A stretch of 64,000 nt of DNA from Geodermatophilus siccatus (GCF_900103785.1 NZ_FNHE01000004.1:124001-188000), one strand, 5' to 3'. Counted from the stretch's first letter, positions 52,818 to 62,869 are shown. Made by a program: numbers and translations. Notes: generated from the letters alone by a model not told the origin.

Positions 52818-54059
52818 TCAGGCGCGGTTGAGGGCGTCGGTGAGCAGGTCGCGGGTCAGTCCGACCTGCCACTCGCGGGCGCCGCCGGCGCGCAGCGTCG
52901 CGGCGACGGTCTCCGCGTCCCGCGGCTCGGGCGGGGTCCACATCAGCCGGCGCACGAGGTCGGGGGAGAGCAGGTTCTCCACCGGCACGGTGTGCGTGGC
53001 GGCCAGCTCGGACAGCCCAGCGCGGGCGGCCTGCAGCCGGGTGGCGGCGGCCGGGTCGCGGTCGGCCCAGCGGTTCACCGGCGGCGGGCCGTCACCGGGG
53101 CGGCTGTGCGGGGGCAGCTCGGACTCCGGCAGCTCCCGGCCGCGGGCCAGCGCCCCGAACCAGGTGCCGACCAGCTTGCGGTTGGCCCGGCCGCGGAAGA
53201 CCGGCAGCTCCAGCAGCGCGGCCTCGGTGCGCGGGTCGGCCTGCACCGCCGAGACCATCGCCGCGTCGGGCAGCACCCGCCCGGGGGCGACGTCGCGGCG
53301 GCGGGCCAGCTCGTCGCGGGCCTGCCAGAGCGAGCGCAGCATGCCCAGCTGCCGGCGGTTGCGCAGCCCGTGCACCCCCGACGTCCGCCGCCAGGGGTCG
53401 GCCCTGGGCGCGGGCGGCCCGGCGGCGAGGATCGCCTCGAACTCCTGCCGCGCCCACTCGGTCTTGCCCTGTTCCTCGAGGATGGCGGCCAGCGCGTCGC
53501 GCAGGTCGACGAGCACCTCGACGTCCAGCGCGGCGTAGACCAGCCACTCCTCGGGCAGCGGGCGGGTGCTCCAGTCGGCGGCCGAGTGCCCCTTCTGCAG
53601 CGAGTACCCCAGCAGCGACTCGACGACGGCGCCCAGCCCGACCCGCGGCACTCCGGCGAGCCGGGCGGCGAGCTCGGTGTCGAAGACGCGCGTCGGCACC
53701 AGGCCGATCTCGGCCAGGCAGGGCAGGTCCTGGTTGGCCGCGTGCAGCACCCACTCCGCGTCGACGACGGCCGACTGCACGACCGAGAGGTCCGGCAGCG
53801 GGACGGGGTCGATCAGCCCGGTGCCGGCGCCGGCGCGGCGCAGCTGCACCAGGTAGGCCCGCTGGCCGTAGCGGTAGCCGGAGGCGCGCTCGGCGTCGAC
53901 GGCGACCGGGCCGCTGCCGACGGCCAGCGCCTCGGCGTACTCGACGAGCGCGGTGGAGGTCTCGATGACCGGGGGCAGCCCGTCGCGGGGGGCGAGCAGC
54001 GGGACCGCCGGGGGAGTGGTCGGCTCGTCGTCCTGCGCAGGGATGGGCTGGGTGCTCAG
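52818..54059 (-). CDS. RNase D-like 3'-5' exonuclease with HRDC domain
   Basis: 413 residues if started at CTG 54059. DEDD motif I is [20 protein letters not shown] (~residues 58-77), motif [16 protein letters not shown], motif [19 protein letters not shown]. An HRDC-like domain follows (~225-300, [20 protein letters not shown]). It probably trims RNA 3' ends. No ATG, GTG or TTG lies in frame between the in-frame stop at 54096-54098 and a GTG at 53849, and starting at 53849 would delete catalytic motif I. CTG at 54059 has AAGGTGG 7 bases upstream and gives a plausible N-terminus. Confidence 0.85.
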   Translation of the reverse strand: MSTQPIPAQDDEPTTPPAVPLLAPRDGLPPVIETSTALVEYAEALAVGSGPVAVDAERASGYRYGQRAYLVQLRRAGAGTGLIDPVPLPDLSVVQSAVVDAEWVLHAANQDLPCLAEIGLVPTRVFDTELAARLAGVPRVGLGAVVESLLGYSLQKGHSAADWSTRPLPEEWLVYAALDVEVLVDLRDALAAILEEQGKTEWARQEFEAILAAGPPAPRADPWRRTSGVHGLRNRRQLGMLRSLWQARDELARRRDVAPGRVLPDAAMVSAVQADPRTEAALLELPVFRGRANRKLVGTWFGALARGRELPESELPPHSRPGDGPPPVNRWADRDPAAATRLQAARAGLSELAATHTVPVENLLSPDLVRRLMWTPPEPRDAETVAATLRAGGAREWQVGLTRDLLTDALNRA

Positions 54060-54183
54060 GGCTGGTCCACCTTCTCGCCCGTCTCGACAGCGTGGTCAGC
54101 GCGCGGTTCCGCGGCGGGGCCGCAGCAGGCCCCGGGAGAGGGGCGCCGGCGCGGGGGTGTCGAACACCCCCGGGACACCGATG

Positions 54184-54813
54184 TTACGGAGTGCCCTCGT
54201 TCTGCGAACCGGAGGGACCCAGCAGCCGGACGCCCGGCGGCGGCAGCCCGGCCGCGCTGCCCAGCACGTCCAGCCACGCGGTGAGGTGACGGTCGAGGTG
54301 GGTGTCCTCCGCCGTCCAGGAGGCGCGGATCTCGACGTCGACCGAGTGCTCGGGGCCGGCGAGCTCGCCGAACCGGGTCGAGGCGGTGCGGGTGACGGTG
54401 CCGCCGAGGGCGTGCGACGCGGCGCCGCACTCCTCGAGGGCGTCGGTCAGCCAGCTCCAGGCGACCTCGGAGAACATCGCGTCGTCGACCATGTGCTCGT
54501 CGGTGGTGGCCGACAGGTAGCCGACGCAGCGGGTGGTGCCCGCCCAGGACTCGTGGCCGGCCGGGTCGTGCAGCACGATGAACCGCCCGCTGGCGACCTC
54601 GACCTCCTCGTCGCCGTCGGGCTCGGTGACCAGCGCGCCGACGGCGTACGCGTGGGGCGCCAGCCGCTGGGGGGCGGGGATGGCCTCCAGGACGATCTCG
54701 GGGCGGGCGGTCACGCCGGCCAGCGCCTCCAGGGCAGCACGGAACTCCGCCGGCGGCTCGTCGCCGGATCGGTCCGCGCCGTGGCCGGCACCGGCCAGGC
54801 TGGAAGGCTCCAC
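54184..54813 (-). CDS. DUF3000 family protein
   Basis: 209 residues: [60 protein letters not shown] and [20 protein letters not shown]. It matches DUF3000, which lies between the RNase D gene and hemE in actinobacteria; function unknown. The GTG at 54813 has TACCCT 6 bases upstream and no Shine-Dalgarno, as at 32527 and 35104. It is divergent from hemE with 72 bases between. Confidence 0.88.
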   Translation of the reverse strand: MEPSSLAGAGHGADRSGDEPPAEFRAALEALAGVTARPEIVLEAIPAPQRLAPHAYAVGALVTEPDGDEEVEVASGRFIVLHDPAGHESWAGTTRCVGYLSATTDEHMVDDAMFSEVAWSWLTDALEECGAASHALGGTVTRTASTRFGELAGPEHSVDVEIRASWTAEDTHLDRHLTAWLDVLGSAAGLPPPGVRLLGPSGSQNEGTP

Positions 54814-54885
54814 GTTCGCAGGGTAGGTCGCCGGACCGCCCCGTGCCGCCGACGCGCCGCGCGGGTTCTGGGAGGATGGGACGTC

Positions 54886-55953
54886 GTGACCGCTGTTGCC
54901 GACCCCGCGCCGACCCCCGCGTCCTCTCCCGCCGACTCGGACCTGGTGCGGGCGGCCCGCGGCCTGCCGGTGCGGCGCACCCCCGTCTGGTTCATGCGCC
55001 AGGCCGGCCGCTCGCTGCCGGAGTACCGCGCGCTGCGGGCCGGCACGCGGATGCTCGAGGCCTGCCAGGACCCCGACCTGGTCACCGAGATCACCCTGCA
55101 GCCGGTGCGCCGGCACGGGGTGGACGCCGCGATCCTCTTCTCCGACATCGTGCTGCCCCTGGTCGTGGCCGGCGTCGACATCGAGATCAAGCCCGGGGTC
55201 GGCCCGGTGGTGGCGCACCCGGTGCGCACCGTCGCCGACGTCGACGCGCTGCCGCCGCTGGAGCCCGACCGGCTGGCCTTCCTCGCCACCGCCGTCCGCC
55301 GGCTGGTCGCCGAGCTGGGCACGACGCCGCTCATCGGCTTCGCCGGGGCGCCGTTCACCCTCGCCACCTACCTGATCGAGGGGGGCCCGTCCAAGGAGCA
55401 CGCCCGCACCAAGGCCTTCATGTACGCCGAGCCCCAGGCGTGGGGCCGGCTGCTCGACCGGCTCGCGGTCTCCGCGGCGACCTTCCTGAACACCCAGGTG
55501 GACGCCGGCGCCTCGGCCGTGCAGCTGTTCGACTCCTGGGCCGGCGTCCTGTCCGCGGCCGACTACGCCGAGCGGGTGCTGCCGCACTCGCGCGCCGTCC
55601 TCGACGGGCTGGGCGACCGGGACGTGCCGCGCATCCACTTCGGTGTCGGCACCGGTGAGCTGCTGCCGCTGATCGGGGACGCCGGGGCCGACGTCGTCGG
55701 CGTCGACTGGCGGGTGCCGCTGGACGAGGCCGCCCGCCGGGTGGGCCCGCACCGCTCGCTGCAGGGCAACCTCGACCCCGCCGTCCTGCTGGCCGACCGC
55801 GCCACCGTCGACCGCGAGGTGCGCCGGGTGGTCGAGCAGGGCCGGGCCGCGCGCGGGCACGTGTTCAACCTCGGCCACGGCGTCCTGCCCGAGACCGACG
55901 CCGGCGTGCTCACGCACGTGGTCGAGCTGGTCCACGAGCTGACGACCAGATGA
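54886..55953 (+). CDS. hemE: Uroporphyrinogen decarboxylase
   Basis: 355 residues. The substrate-binding N-terminus [20 protein letters not shown] (conserved Arg and Asp region), [16 protein letters not shown] with the catalytic Asp, [17 protein letters not shown], and C-terminal [11 protein letters not shown]. It converts uroporphyrinogen III to coproporphyrinogen III in the cytoplasm. The GTG start is the first in frame near the conserved N-terminus. The stop overlaps cgoX (ATGA). With cgoX and hemQ it forms the coproporphyrin-dependent heme route. Confidence 0.96.
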   Translation: MTAVADPAPTPASSPADSDLVRAARGLPVRRTPVWFMRQAGRSLPEYRALRAGTRMLEACQDPDLVTEITLQPVRRHGVDAAILFSDIVLPLVVAGVDIEIKPGVGPVVAHPVRTVADVDALPPLEPDRLAFLATAVRRLVAELGTTPLIGFAGAPFTLATYLIEGGPSKEHARTKAFMYAEPQAWGRLLDRLAVSAATFLNTQVDAGASAVQLFDSWAGVLSAADYAERVLPHSRAVLDGLGDRDVPRIHFGVGTGELLPLIGDAGADVVGVDWRVPLDEAARRVGPHRSLQGNLDPAVLLADRATVDREVRRVVEQGRAARGHVFNLGHGVLPETDAGVLTHVVELVHELTTR

Positions 55954-57314
55954 GCCGGCTCGTCGTCGTCGGTGCCGGGATCACCGGCCTGGCCGCCGCG
56001 TTCGAGTGGCACCGGCGGCGCCCGGACGACGAGGTCGTCGTCCTCGAGGCCGGCGACCGCATCGGCGGCAAGCTCGACCGCGTCGAGCTTGCCGGGCACT
56101 GGTACGACACCGGCCCCGAGGCGATGCTCGCGCGGGTGCCGGAGGCGGTGCAGCTGGTCGAGCGGCTCGGCCTGGCCGACCGGCTGGTCGCCCCGGCCAC
56201 CACGCAGGCGGCGGTGGTGCTGCCCGACGGCCGGTTCCCGCTGCCGGCCGGCACCGTGCTCGGCGTCCCGGCGTCGGCGGAGGGCCTCGACGGCGTCCTG
56301 ACCCCGGAGGGGATCGCCCGGGTGGCCGCGGAGGCGGAGCTGCCGCCGCTGGTCCTGGACGGCGACGTCGCGGTCGGGGGTCTGCTGCGTGCCCGGCTCG
56401 GCGACGAGGTCGTCGACCGGCTGGTCGAGCCGCTGCTCGGCGGCGTGTACGCCGGGCGGGCCGACGAGCTGTCGCTGATCGCCACCATGCCGCAGCTGGC
56501 GGCGCACCTGCCCGCCGCGGGGTCGGTGCTGGGCGCGGCGGCCGCCGCCCGCGACGCCGGGGCGCGCAGCCGCTTCGACGCGGGCGGCCCGGTGTTCGTG
56601 ACCGTGACCGAGGGCATCGGCTCGCTGCCCGCCGCGCTGGTCGCGGCCTCGGGCGCCGAGGTCCGGCTGCGCACGCCGGCGCACGGCCTGGTGCGGACGC
56701 CGTCGGGCTTCGAGCTGTCGATCGGCCGGGCCAACGCCCCCCAGCGGCTGAGCGCGGACGCCGTCCTGGTGACCGCGCCGGCGCCCAAGGCCGCCCGGCT
56801 GCTGGCCGGGGTCGCGCCCGGCGCGGTCGAGCCGCTGCAGGGCATCCCGTACGCGTCGATGGCCGTCGTCGCCATGGCCTTCCCGGCGCAGGAGGTGGCC
56901 GCCGGGTCCGGGCTGCTGGTGCCGCCGGTGACCGGCCGGCTGGTCAAGGGGGTCACCGTCTCCTCGCGCAAGTGGCCGCACCTGGACGGCGGGCACCTGC
57001 TCGTGCGCTCGTCGGTGGGCCGGTTCCGCGACGAGCGCGAGCTCCAGCGGGACGACGACGACCTGGCCGCCGCCGTGGTCGCCGACGTCGCCGACCTGCT
57101 GCAGCTGTCCCGGCCCGAGCCGGTCGCCACCCGCGTCGTCCGCTGGGGTGGCGGGCTGCCGCAGTACCTGGTCGGCCACCAGGAGCGGGTGGACGCCGTC
57201 CGCGCGGCCGTCAGCGCGGTGCCGGGGCTGGCGATCGCCGGGGCGGCGTTCCGCGGCGTCGGCGTACCGGCGTGCATCCGCGACGCCCACCACGCGGTCG
57301 ACGCGCTGCTCTGA
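55950..57314 (+). CDS. cgoX: Coproporphyrinogen III oxidase, HemY/CgoX type
   Basis: 454 residues. FAD motif [20 protein letters not shown] at the N-terminus with [43 protein letters not shown], and the C-terminal FAD site [20 protein letters not shown]. In actinobacteria HemY-type enzymes oxidise coproporphyrinogen III to coproporphyrin III. The start overlaps the hemE stop. hemQ, which decarboxylates coproheme, follows after lldD and a small ORF; no ferrochelatase (cpfC) is in the window. Confidence 0.93.
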   Translation: MSRLVVVGAGITGLAAAFEWHRRRPDDEVVVLEAGDRIGGKLDRVELAGHWYDTGPEAMLARVPEAVQLVERLGLADRLVAPATTQAAVVLPDGRFPLPAGTVLGVPASAEGLDGVLTPEGIARVAAEAELPPLVLDGDVAVGGLLRARLGDEVVDRLVEPLLGGVYAGRADELSLIATMPQLAAHLPAAGSVLGAAAAARDAGARSRFDAGGPVFVTVTEGIGSLPAALVAASGAEVRLRTPAHGLVRTPSGFELSIGRANAPQRLSADAVLVTAPAPKAARLLAGVAPGAVEPLQGIPYASMAVVAMAFPAQEVAAGSGLLVPPVTGRLVKGVTVSSRKWPHLDGGHLLVRSSVGRFRDERELQRDDDDLAAAVVADVADLLQLSRPEPVATRVVRWGGGLPQYLVGHQERVDAVRAAVSAVPGLAIAGAAFRGVGVPACIRDAHHAVDALL

Positions 57315-57445
57315 GCCGGGGGCCGCCGCGGCGCCCGGAGGCGGCAGTCGACCCGGTGCCGCGCGGCGAGGAGGGGCGCGCGACTTGCTCGCGCTGGACC
57401 ATGGGGTCTCTTCCCGTCCCCGCTCGCCCGGTGGAGGAGCCCCTC

Positions 57446-58657
57446 ATGACACAGCGCCGGTTGCCACGGTGGTCGGAGTTCAAGCCCCTCCTGCAGGTGC
57501 AGCCGGTCACCCTGGACCGGACGGCCCGGCGACTGCGCCGGGCCGCATCGGTGGAGGACCTGCGGGAGCAGGCCCGGCGGCGCGTCCCCCGGGCGGTGTT
57601 CGACTACACCGACGGCGGGGCGGGTCGCGAGGTCGGCCTCCGCCGCTCCCGGACGGCGTTCGACCGGGTCGAGTTCGTGCCGAGCGTGCTCCGGAACGTC
57701 TCCTCGGTCGACGTCTCGACCACCGTCCTGGGTCGCCCCGCGGCACTGCCCCTGGTCCTGGCACCGACCGGGTTCACGCGGATGATGAACCACCAGGGCG
57801 AGCCCGCCGTGGCGCGTGCCGCGGCCCGGGCCGGGGTGCCGTACGCCCTGTCCACCATGGGGACGACGTCGCCGGAGCGGCTGGTCGCCGAGGCGCCGGA
57901 CGGGCGGCGCTGGTTCCAGCTGTACCTGTGGCGCGACCGTGCCGCCAGCACCGAGATCGTCCGGCGCGCGGCCGGGAACGGCTACGAGGCCCTGGTCCTG
58001 ACCGTGGACACCCCGGTGGGCGGCCTGCGCCTGCGCGACGTGCGCAACGGGATGACGATCCCGCCGGCGCTGACCGCCCGGACGATCCTCGACGGGGCCC
58101 GGCACCCGTCGTGGTGGGTGAACCTGCTGACCACCGAGCCCCTGGAGTTCGCCTCGCTGAACTCCTTCGCCGGGACGGTGTCCGACCTCGCCAGCCAGGT
58201 GTTCGACCCGAGCGCCACCCTGGCCGACGTCCGGTGGCTGCGCGACCAGTGGTCCGGCCCGCTGATCGTCAAGGGCCTGCTCACGGTGGACGACGCGGTC
58301 GCGGCCGTGGACGCCGGCGCGGACGGCGTCGTCGTCTCCAACCACGGCGGCCGCCAGCTCGACCAGTCGCCGACCCCGCTGGAGCAGCTGCCGGCCATCG
58401 CCGAGGCGATCGGGGACCGGGCCGAGGTCTACGTCGACGGCGGGGTCATGTCCGGTTCGGACGTCATGGCCGCCGTCGCCCTGGGCGCCCGCGCGGCGCT
58501 GGTCGGCCGGGCCTACCTCTACGGCCTGATGGCCGGGGGAGAGGCCGGGGTCGACCGGGTCCTGGAGATCCTCCGGCGGGAGATGGTCACGGCCATGCAG
58601 CTGACCGGGGTGACGTCGGTGGCCGAGCTGACCAAGGAGCGGGTCCGCCTCCGGTGA
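57446..58657 (+). CDS. lldD: FMN-dependent L-lactate dehydrogenase / alpha-hydroxy-acid oxidase family
   Basis: 403 residues of the FMN TIM-barrel family. AVFDYTDGGAGREVGLRRSR, LVLAPTGFTRMMNHQGEPAV, LSTMGTTSPERL, WFQLYLWRDR, KGLLTVDDAVAAVDAGADGV, active-site VVSNHGGRQLDQSPT (His, Arg) and phosphate-binding VYVDGGVMSGSDV. It closely resembles what I recall of mycobacterial LldD2 and would feed electrons from L-lactate to quinone. The ATG has GGAGGAG upstream. It interrupts the usual cgoX-hemQ neighbourhood. Confidence 0.9.
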   Translation: MTQRRLPRWSEFKPLLQVQPVTLDRTARRLRRAASVEDLREQARRRVPRAVFDYTDGGAGREVGLRRSRTAFDRVEFVPSVLRNVSSVDVSTTVLGRPAALPLVLAPTGFTRMMNHQGEPAVARAAARAGVPYALSTMGTTSPERLVAEAPDGRRWFQLYLWRDRAASTEIVRRAAGNGYEALVLTVDTPVGGLRLRDVRNGMTIPPALTARTILDGARHPSWWVNLLTTEPLEFASLNSFAGTVSDLASQVFDPSATLADVRWLRDQWSGPLIVKGLLTVDDAVAAVDAGADGVVVSNHGGRQLDQSPTPLEQLPAIAEAIGDRAEVYVDGGVMSGSDVMAAVALGARAALVGRAYLYGLMAGGEAGVDRVLEILRREMVTAMQLTGVTSVAELTKERVRLR

Positions 58658-58740
58658 GGCCGGCCGGTCGCTGACGCCGGACGTGGTGGACGCCACCGCT
58701 GCCGTGGCATGGGACCCGGGCCGGGGGCGTTGAGTCCGGC

Positions 58741-58890
58741 GTGAGTTCCGTGCACCACCCTGTCCGACCCGTTCCCCGACCCGCCCGCTGCCTGCGGCAC
58801 CACGTGTGGATGGCCGCGTGCAGCGACTGCCGCGACGCCCACACCGGGCCCGCCCGCGACCTCCGGGAGACCAGTTCGGCCTCCCGCTGA
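58741..58890 (+). CDS. Small Cys/His-rich putative protein
   Basis: 49 residues with CLRHHVWMAACSDCRDAHT: Cys at about 17, 27 and 30 and paired His at 20-21, a possible metal site. Two facts favour a real gene: the Cys/His-containing core has coding-type third positions, and a hairpin repeat starts 2 bases after its stop, as it does after proven genes here. The start (GTG) has no strong Shine-Dalgarno. Function unknown. Confidence 0.45.
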   Translation: MSSVHHPVRPVPRPARCLRHHVWMAACSDCRDAHTGPARDLRETSSASR

Positions 58891-58892
58891 GC

Positions 58893-58950
58893 GAGGACCT
58901 CCCTGCCCCCGCCCCTCGCGAGCTCGCGGCGGGCCCCGTGCGGGGAGGCC
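58893..58950. repeat. Dispersed 3'-end hairpin element, copy 13
   Basis: GAGGACCTCCCTGCCCCCGC, CTCGCGAGCTCGCGGCGGG and CCCGTGCGGGGAGG, in the gap before hemQ. Confidence 0.7.
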
Positions 58951-59016
58951 ACCGCCGCCGCCCGCCCACCGTCGGGCGGGCGGCGGTCGCCCGGCACCGC
59001 GGGGGATGATGGGGAC

Positions 59017-59733
59017 ATGAGCGAGCACACCGACCAGCGCAGCATCGGCAAGCGGGCGAACGAGTTGAACGCCACCATCCGCTACACGATGTGGTCGGTG
59101 TTCCGGCTGGCCCGCCCGCTGGGCGACGAGCAGCGCACCACCGTCGCCGACGAGGTGCAGGGGCTGCTCGACGAGCTCGCCGGCAAGGACGTCGTCGTCC
59201 GCGGGACCTACGACGTGAGCGGCCTGCGCGCCGACGCCGACCTCATGGTCTGGTGGCACTCCTCGACCCCCGAGGCGCTGCAGGAGGCCTACACGCGGCT
59301 GCGCCGCACCGCGCTGGGCCGGCACCTGGAGCCCGTGTGGTCGCAGATGGCGCTGCACCGGCCGGCCGAGTTCAACCGCAGCCACATCCCGGCGTTCCTC
59401 GCCGACGAGGAGCCGCGCCGCTACGTGTGCGTCTACCCGTTCGTGCGGTCCTACGAGTGGTACCTGCTGCCCGACGAGGAGCGCCGCGCGATGCTCGCCG
59501 AGCACGGCCGGATGGCGCGCGGGTACGCCGACGTCCGCGCCAACACCGTCGCCTCGTTCGCCCTCGGCGACTACGAGTGGATGCTCGCCTTCGAGGCCGA
59601 CGAGCTCCACCGCATCGTCGACCTCATGCGCGAGCTGCGGGCCTCGACCGCCCGGCGGCACGTCCGCGAGGAGGTGCCGTTCTACACCGGCGTCCGCAAG
59701 CCGGTCGCGGAGCTGGTCGCCGACCTGCCGTGA
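59017..59733 (+). CDS. hemQ: Coproheme decarboxylase (HemQ/ChdC)
   Basis: 238 residues of the chlorite-dismutase fold. [35 protein letters not shown], the catalytic-Tyr segment [17 protein letters not shown], the proximal-His region [20 protein letters not shown], and [16 protein letters not shown]. It decarboxylates coproheme to heme b with peroxide in the last step of the coproporphyrin route begun by hemE and cgoX. The ATG has GATGAT 6 bases upstream, a leaderless form. Its stop overlaps the next gene (GTGA). Confidence 0.95.
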   Translation: MSEHTDQRSIGKRANELNATIRYTMWSVFRLARPLGDEQRTTVADEVQGLLDELAGKDVVVRGTYDVSGLRADADLMVWWHSSTPEALQEAYTRLRRTALGRHLEPVWSQMALHRPAEFNRSHIPAFLADEEPRRYVCVYPFVRSYEWYLLPDEERRAMLAEHGRMARGYADVRANTVASFALGDYEWMLAFEADELHRIVDLMRELRASTARRHVREEVPFYTGVRKPVAELVADLP

Positions 59734-60338
59734 CGCCTCCTCCGCCCGTGCCCCGTCCGGACGGCGGACGACGGCTGCGGGCCGTCCGGCGCACCTGCAC
59801 CCTCGACGCGCCGGCCGAGGTGGTCTGGCGGGCGCTGCGGTCCCCGGCGACCCTGGTGCACGTCGCCGCTCCCGTGCTCCGCATGCCGGCACTCGAGGGG
59901 CGGCACCGGCCCTGGCAGCAGGGTGAGTCGGTGAGCACCCGGCTGCTGCTCCTCGGGGTGCTGCCCCTCTCGCAGCACACCCTGCGGATCGACGTCCTCG
60001 ACGACGCGGCGATGACCGCGCGCACGGAGGAACACGGCGGCCCGGTGTCGGTCTGGCGTCACCACATCACCGTCGAACCGGCCGGGCCCACCACCTGCCG
60101 CTACACCGACGAGGTCGAGGTCGGCGCCGGACGGCTGACCGGTCTCGTGCAGGCCCTCGCCGGCGGGTTCTTCCGCTGGCGGCAGCACCGCTGGCGGCAG
60201 CTCGCCCCGGTGCTGGCCGCCGCCACGTCCCCGGGACGAGCCTGGGGGCGGTTCCCCCGTGGGGGACCGCCCTCGGCCGCACGCATCCGGGCGGGGATCA
60301 GCCCTGGGCGGGCTCCAGCCGGATCGAGACGCTGTTGA
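59730..60338 (+). CDS. SRPBCC/polyketide-cyclase-like lipid-binding fold protein
   Basis: 202 residues. [20 protein letters not shown], then [40 protein letters not shown], a [15 protein letters not shown] strand and a long C-terminal helix: a START-like cavity fold. GTGA overlap with hemQ suggests a linked role, perhaps binding a hydrophobic ligand such as a porphyrin; that is inference. Its 3' end overlaps the converging msrB gene by about 40 bases. Confidence 0.75.
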   Translation: MTPPPPVPRPDGGRRLRAVRRTCTLDAPAEVVWRALRSPATLVHVAAPVLRMPALEGRHRPWQQGESVSTRLLLLGVLPLSQHTLRIDVLDDAAMTARTEEHGGPVSVWRHHITVEPAGPTTCRYTDEVEVGAGRLTGLVQALAGGFFRWRQHRWRQLAPVLAAATSPGRAWGRFPRGGPPSAARIRAGISPGRAPAGSRRC

Positions 60339-60720
60339 TGCAGTAGCGGTCGCCCGTCGGGGTCTGCGGGGCGTCGTCGAAGACGTGGCCGAGGTGGCTG
60401 TGGCAGGTGCCGCAGAGGACCTCGGTGCGCACCATCCCGTGGCTGCGGTCCTCGCGGAGCACCACGTTGTCGGCGGACGACGGCTCGTAGAACGACGGCC
60501 AGCCGCAGTGCGAGTCGAACTTCGTCTCCGACCGGAACAGCTCGGCCCCGCAGGCGCGGCAGCTGTAGACGCCCTGCGTCTTCGTGTCGACGTACTCCCC
60601 GGTCCACGGCCGCTCGGTGCCGGCCCGGCGGAGGACGGCGTACTCCTCGGGCGACAGCTGCGCCCGCCACTCCTCGTCGCTCTTGCTGACCTTCGGCTGG
60701 TTCTGCGCGGACGTCGTCAT
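60298..60720 (-). CDS. msrB: Peptide-methionine (R)-S-oxide reductase MsrB
   Basis: 140 residues. Zn cysteines CRAC and CGTC, family motifs [13 protein letters not shown] and [10 protein letters not shown], and the catalytic Cys in [13 protein letters not shown]. It reduces Met-R-sulfoxide in proteins. The ATG at 60720 has TACCGT 7 bases upstream and no Shine-Dalgarno; a longer frame to 60747 would include that box. Its position near hemQ matches mycobacteria. Confidence 0.95.
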   Translation of the reverse strand: MTTSAQNQPKVSKSDEEWRAQLSPEEYAVLRRAGTERPWTGEYVDTKTQGVYSCRACGAELFRSETKFDSHCGWPSFYEPSSADNVVLREDRSHGMVRTEVLCGTCHSHLGHVFDDAPQTPTGDRYCINSVSIRLEPAQG

Positions 60721-60797
60721 GCGCTCAACGGTACGAGCCGCCGCCACCGGCCGACCCGGGTGACGGCGCGGCGGCGCACCCGGCGGAGACTGGACGG

Positions 60798-61259
60798 GTG
60801 CGCTCGCTGGACACCCCGCTGCCCGACGTCTGGTTCACCCGCGACCTGCCGGTGCTGCGTGCGATCGCCCGGCTGGTCGACGGGCCGGAGCACGGCGGCA
60901 ACCCCTACCTCGGTCAGGTGGTGCCGGCGAGCGGGCTGCCCAAGCCGGAGGTGACGGCGGCGGCGCGGGCGCTGGTGTCGGCGGGCTACGTCGAGGCGCT
61001 GACGAACTACGCCGGCGAGATCGTGCGGTTCACCGGGGTCTCGGCCGAGGCCCGGCGGCTGACCGGGCTCTGGCCGACGCCGCAGGGGGAGTGGGACCGG
61101 CTGCTCGAGCAGCTCGGCGCCCGGGCGCAGAACGCGCCGACCGACGTGGAGCGGGCCCGGTGGCGGGCGTTCGCCGACGCCGCGGCGGCGGTGGGGCCGG
61201 ACGCCGGCGCGCTGCTGATGTCGGCTCTCATCGGGGGGTACGTGCCCCGGGCCCGTTAG
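60798..61259 (+). CDS. Hypothetical protein with winged-helix-like pattern
   Basis: 153 residues. [40 protein letters not shown] and [20 protein letters not shown] look like a winged-helix with a following helix, possibly a DNA-binding protein. Family not recognised. The GTG has GAGACT 6 bases upstream (leaderless form) and is divergent from msrB with 77 bases between. A strong terminator follows. Confidence 0.7.
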   Translation: MRSLDTPLPDVWFTRDLPVLRAIARLVDGPEHGGNPYLGQVVPASGLPKPEVTAAARALVSAGYVEALTNYAGEIVRFTGVSAEARRLTGLWPTPQGEWDRLLEQLGARAQNAPTDVERARWRAFADAAAAVGPDAGALLMSALIGGYVPRAR

Positions 61260-61270
61260 CCCCGGGAACG

Positions 61271-61309
61271 ACGGCGCCCCCGCCCGGCTGAGCCGGACGG
61301 GGGCGCCGT
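61271..61309. terminator. Bidirectional terminator
   Basis: Perfect 12-bp stem ACGGCGCCCCCG / CGGGGGCGCCGT with an inner CCGGCT/AGCCGG stem, between converging genes and 14 bases from the cold-shock stop. Confidence 0.85.
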
Positions 61310-61322
61310 GCTGATCGGTCGA

Positions 61323-61526
61323 TCAGAGCGGGTGGACGTTCGCCGCCTGCGGGCCCTTCTGGCCCTGCTCGATGTCGAACGAGATCCGCTGGCCTTCGTC
61401 GAGCGAGCGGTACCCGCTGGTCTGGATGGCCGAGTAGTGGACGAAGACGTCCGGTCCGCCACCGTCAGGGGTGGCGAAGCCGAACCCCTTCTCGGCGTTG
61501 AACCACTTGACAGTTCCTTCGGGCAT
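61323..61526 (-). CDS. cspA: Cold-shock protein
   Basis: 67 residues: [20 protein letters not shown] with RNP1 (KGFGFA), VFVHYSAI with RNP2, and the C-terminal [19 protein letters not shown] single-stranded nucleic-acid chaperone of the CspA family. The ATG has AGGAG 9 bases upstream. About 220 bases separate it from the next gene, leaving room for a regulated leader; I see no clear cold-box. Confidence 0.96.
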   Translation of the reverse strand: MPEGTVKWFNAEKGFGFATPDGGGPDVFVHYSAIQTSGYRSLDEGQRISFDIEQGQKGPQAANVHPL

Positions 61527-61746
61527 TGCTCGCTCCTAGCTGAGGTGGTGCATCGGGGTCCTGCCAGTGCGCAGGGCCTTCCCGACGGCGACGACCCTAG
61601 CGGTCGAACGGGCCCCGCGGGGCGCTGGGGCGACCGCGCCGGGTCTTGCGGCGATCGTGCGGCTGTCTCGTCGGCGTGCTGCGGAGCGGGCCGGATCGTC
61701 GTTGCTGCCGGGACGGGCCCGGCCTCGAACGGAACGGACTCTCGCC

Positions 61747-62037
61747 ATGACCGCCACGCTCTCCACCGACCCGATCGTCCTGCTCGACGTCGAGGACCTC
61801 GCCGAGGCCGACCTGGACGCCGACCTCACCGAGCGGCTGGAGCTGGAGGGCCGGGTGTACCTGCGCCAGGACGCCGCGGGCGCCCCGGCCGACGAGGTGC
61901 GGCGGCTGGTCGCCGGCACGGGCCCGCGGCCGACCCCGGCGGACGCCGTGTCGCTGGCCCGGGCGATCCGCCGGGGCGGTGCCGCCGCGGCCGCCGTCCA
62001 CGACCTGGGCCTGAAGGCCGCGATGCTCGCGGGCTGA
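61747..62037 (+). CDS. Hypothetical protein
   Basis: 96 residues: an acidic N-terminal half (LLDVEDLAEADLDADLTERL), a short beta-like EGRVYLRQDAAGAP, and an Ala-rich helical end (AVSLARAIRRGGAAAAAVHD). No family recognised. The ATG has only a weak GGA upstream. Strong third-position GC supports coding. Confidence 0.55.
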   Translation: MTATLSTDPIVLLDVEDLAEADLDADLTERLELEGRVYLRQDAAGAPADEVRRLVAGTGPRPTPADAVSLARAIRRGGAAAAAVHDLGLKAAMLAG

Positions 62038-62101
62038 GGCCGCGCGGTGTGCAGGCACCCGCGTCCCCCTCGTGGGATCGCGCTGGGTGCACGGACCGCC
62101 G

Positions 62102-62497
62102 TCAGAGCAGGCGCCCGGGGTCCTCGGGGAACGGGCGGCCGCGCGACGGGACGGCGTAGTCCCCGCCGGGTGCGGGCCCCCGGGAGCGGCCGGCCGGCAG
62201 CGCCAGCGGCTCCGGTCGCCAGGAGGACACGGTGATCGTCCCGGGCTCGTCCCACGACTCCGCGACGAGCCGCGCGCGCTCCTCGCGCCAGGCCAGCATC
62301 GAGCGGTGCCAGCGGCGACCGCCGACGTCCGCCCCGACCAGGACGGCGATGCCGACGGCCACGGTCAGGCAGGCGTTGGCCACCGCGGTGGCGACGTCCA
62401 GCGCGGTCAGCTGCGGCCAGCCGATCGCCTCGATCTGGGCGCCGACGATCTCGACGACGACGTAGAGCACGCCGTAGACCAGGAACGAGACCCGCAC
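62102..62497 (-). CDS. Hypothetical small membrane protein
   Basis: 131 residues. Two hydrophobic helices (VSFLVYGVLYVVVEIVGAQI, about 3-22, and VANACLTVAVGIAVLVGADV, about 39-58), a cytoplasmic RRWHRSMLAWREERARLVAE and a Pro/Gly-rich tail. The GTG at 62497 has GGAGGAGG 6 bases upstream; the longer frame to 62527 passes through that site. Family not recognised. Confidence 0.65.
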   Translation of the reverse strand: MRVSFLVYGVLYVVVEIVGAQIEAIGWPQLTALDVATAVANACLTVAVGIAVLVGADVGGRRWHRSMLAWREERARLVAESWDEPGTITVSSWRPEPLALPAGRSRGPAPGGDYAVPSRGRPFPEDPGRLL

Positions 62498-62596
62498 CGT
62501 GCACCTCCTCCGTCGTGGACCGGACACGTCCTCAACGGCAGGTCGGAGGCGACGGCGTCGTCCGCGCGGGCGTCCGTCACCCGTCCGGGTGACCGG

Positions 62597-62869
62597 TCAG
62601 GGCTGCAGCACCTCGTTCCACGGGCGCACCGCCCAGCTGGCGACCACGCCGTTCACCACGAACGGGTCGCCGGCGACGAACTCCTCGGCGGCCTCGCGGG
62701 TGGTGAAGACGCCCATGGCCTCGCCGTTCATCGGCTCGTCGAAGGTCCCGACCATCAGCAGGTCCCCGCGCCGGGCGAACTCCTCGACCCGCGCCGAGTG
62801 CGCGGGGTAGTTGAGCTGGGCCAGCGGCAGGAAGTCCTCGACCGCCCGGTAGGTCATCACGTACTTCAT
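62597..62869 (-). CDS. YciI-like family protein
   Basis: 90 residues: MKYVMTYRAVEDFLPLAQLN, ARRGDLLMVGTFDEPMNGEA and an EEFVAGDPFVVNGVV motif, the YCII fold with its conserved Asp in DPF. Most members have no known activity. The ATG has CAGGAT 7 bases upstream (leaderless form). Confidence 0.85.
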   Translation of the reverse strand: MKYVMTYRAVEDFLPLAQLNYPAHSARVEEFARRGDLLMVGTFDEPMNGEAMGVFTTREAAEEFVAGDPFVVNGVVASWAVRPWNEVLQP

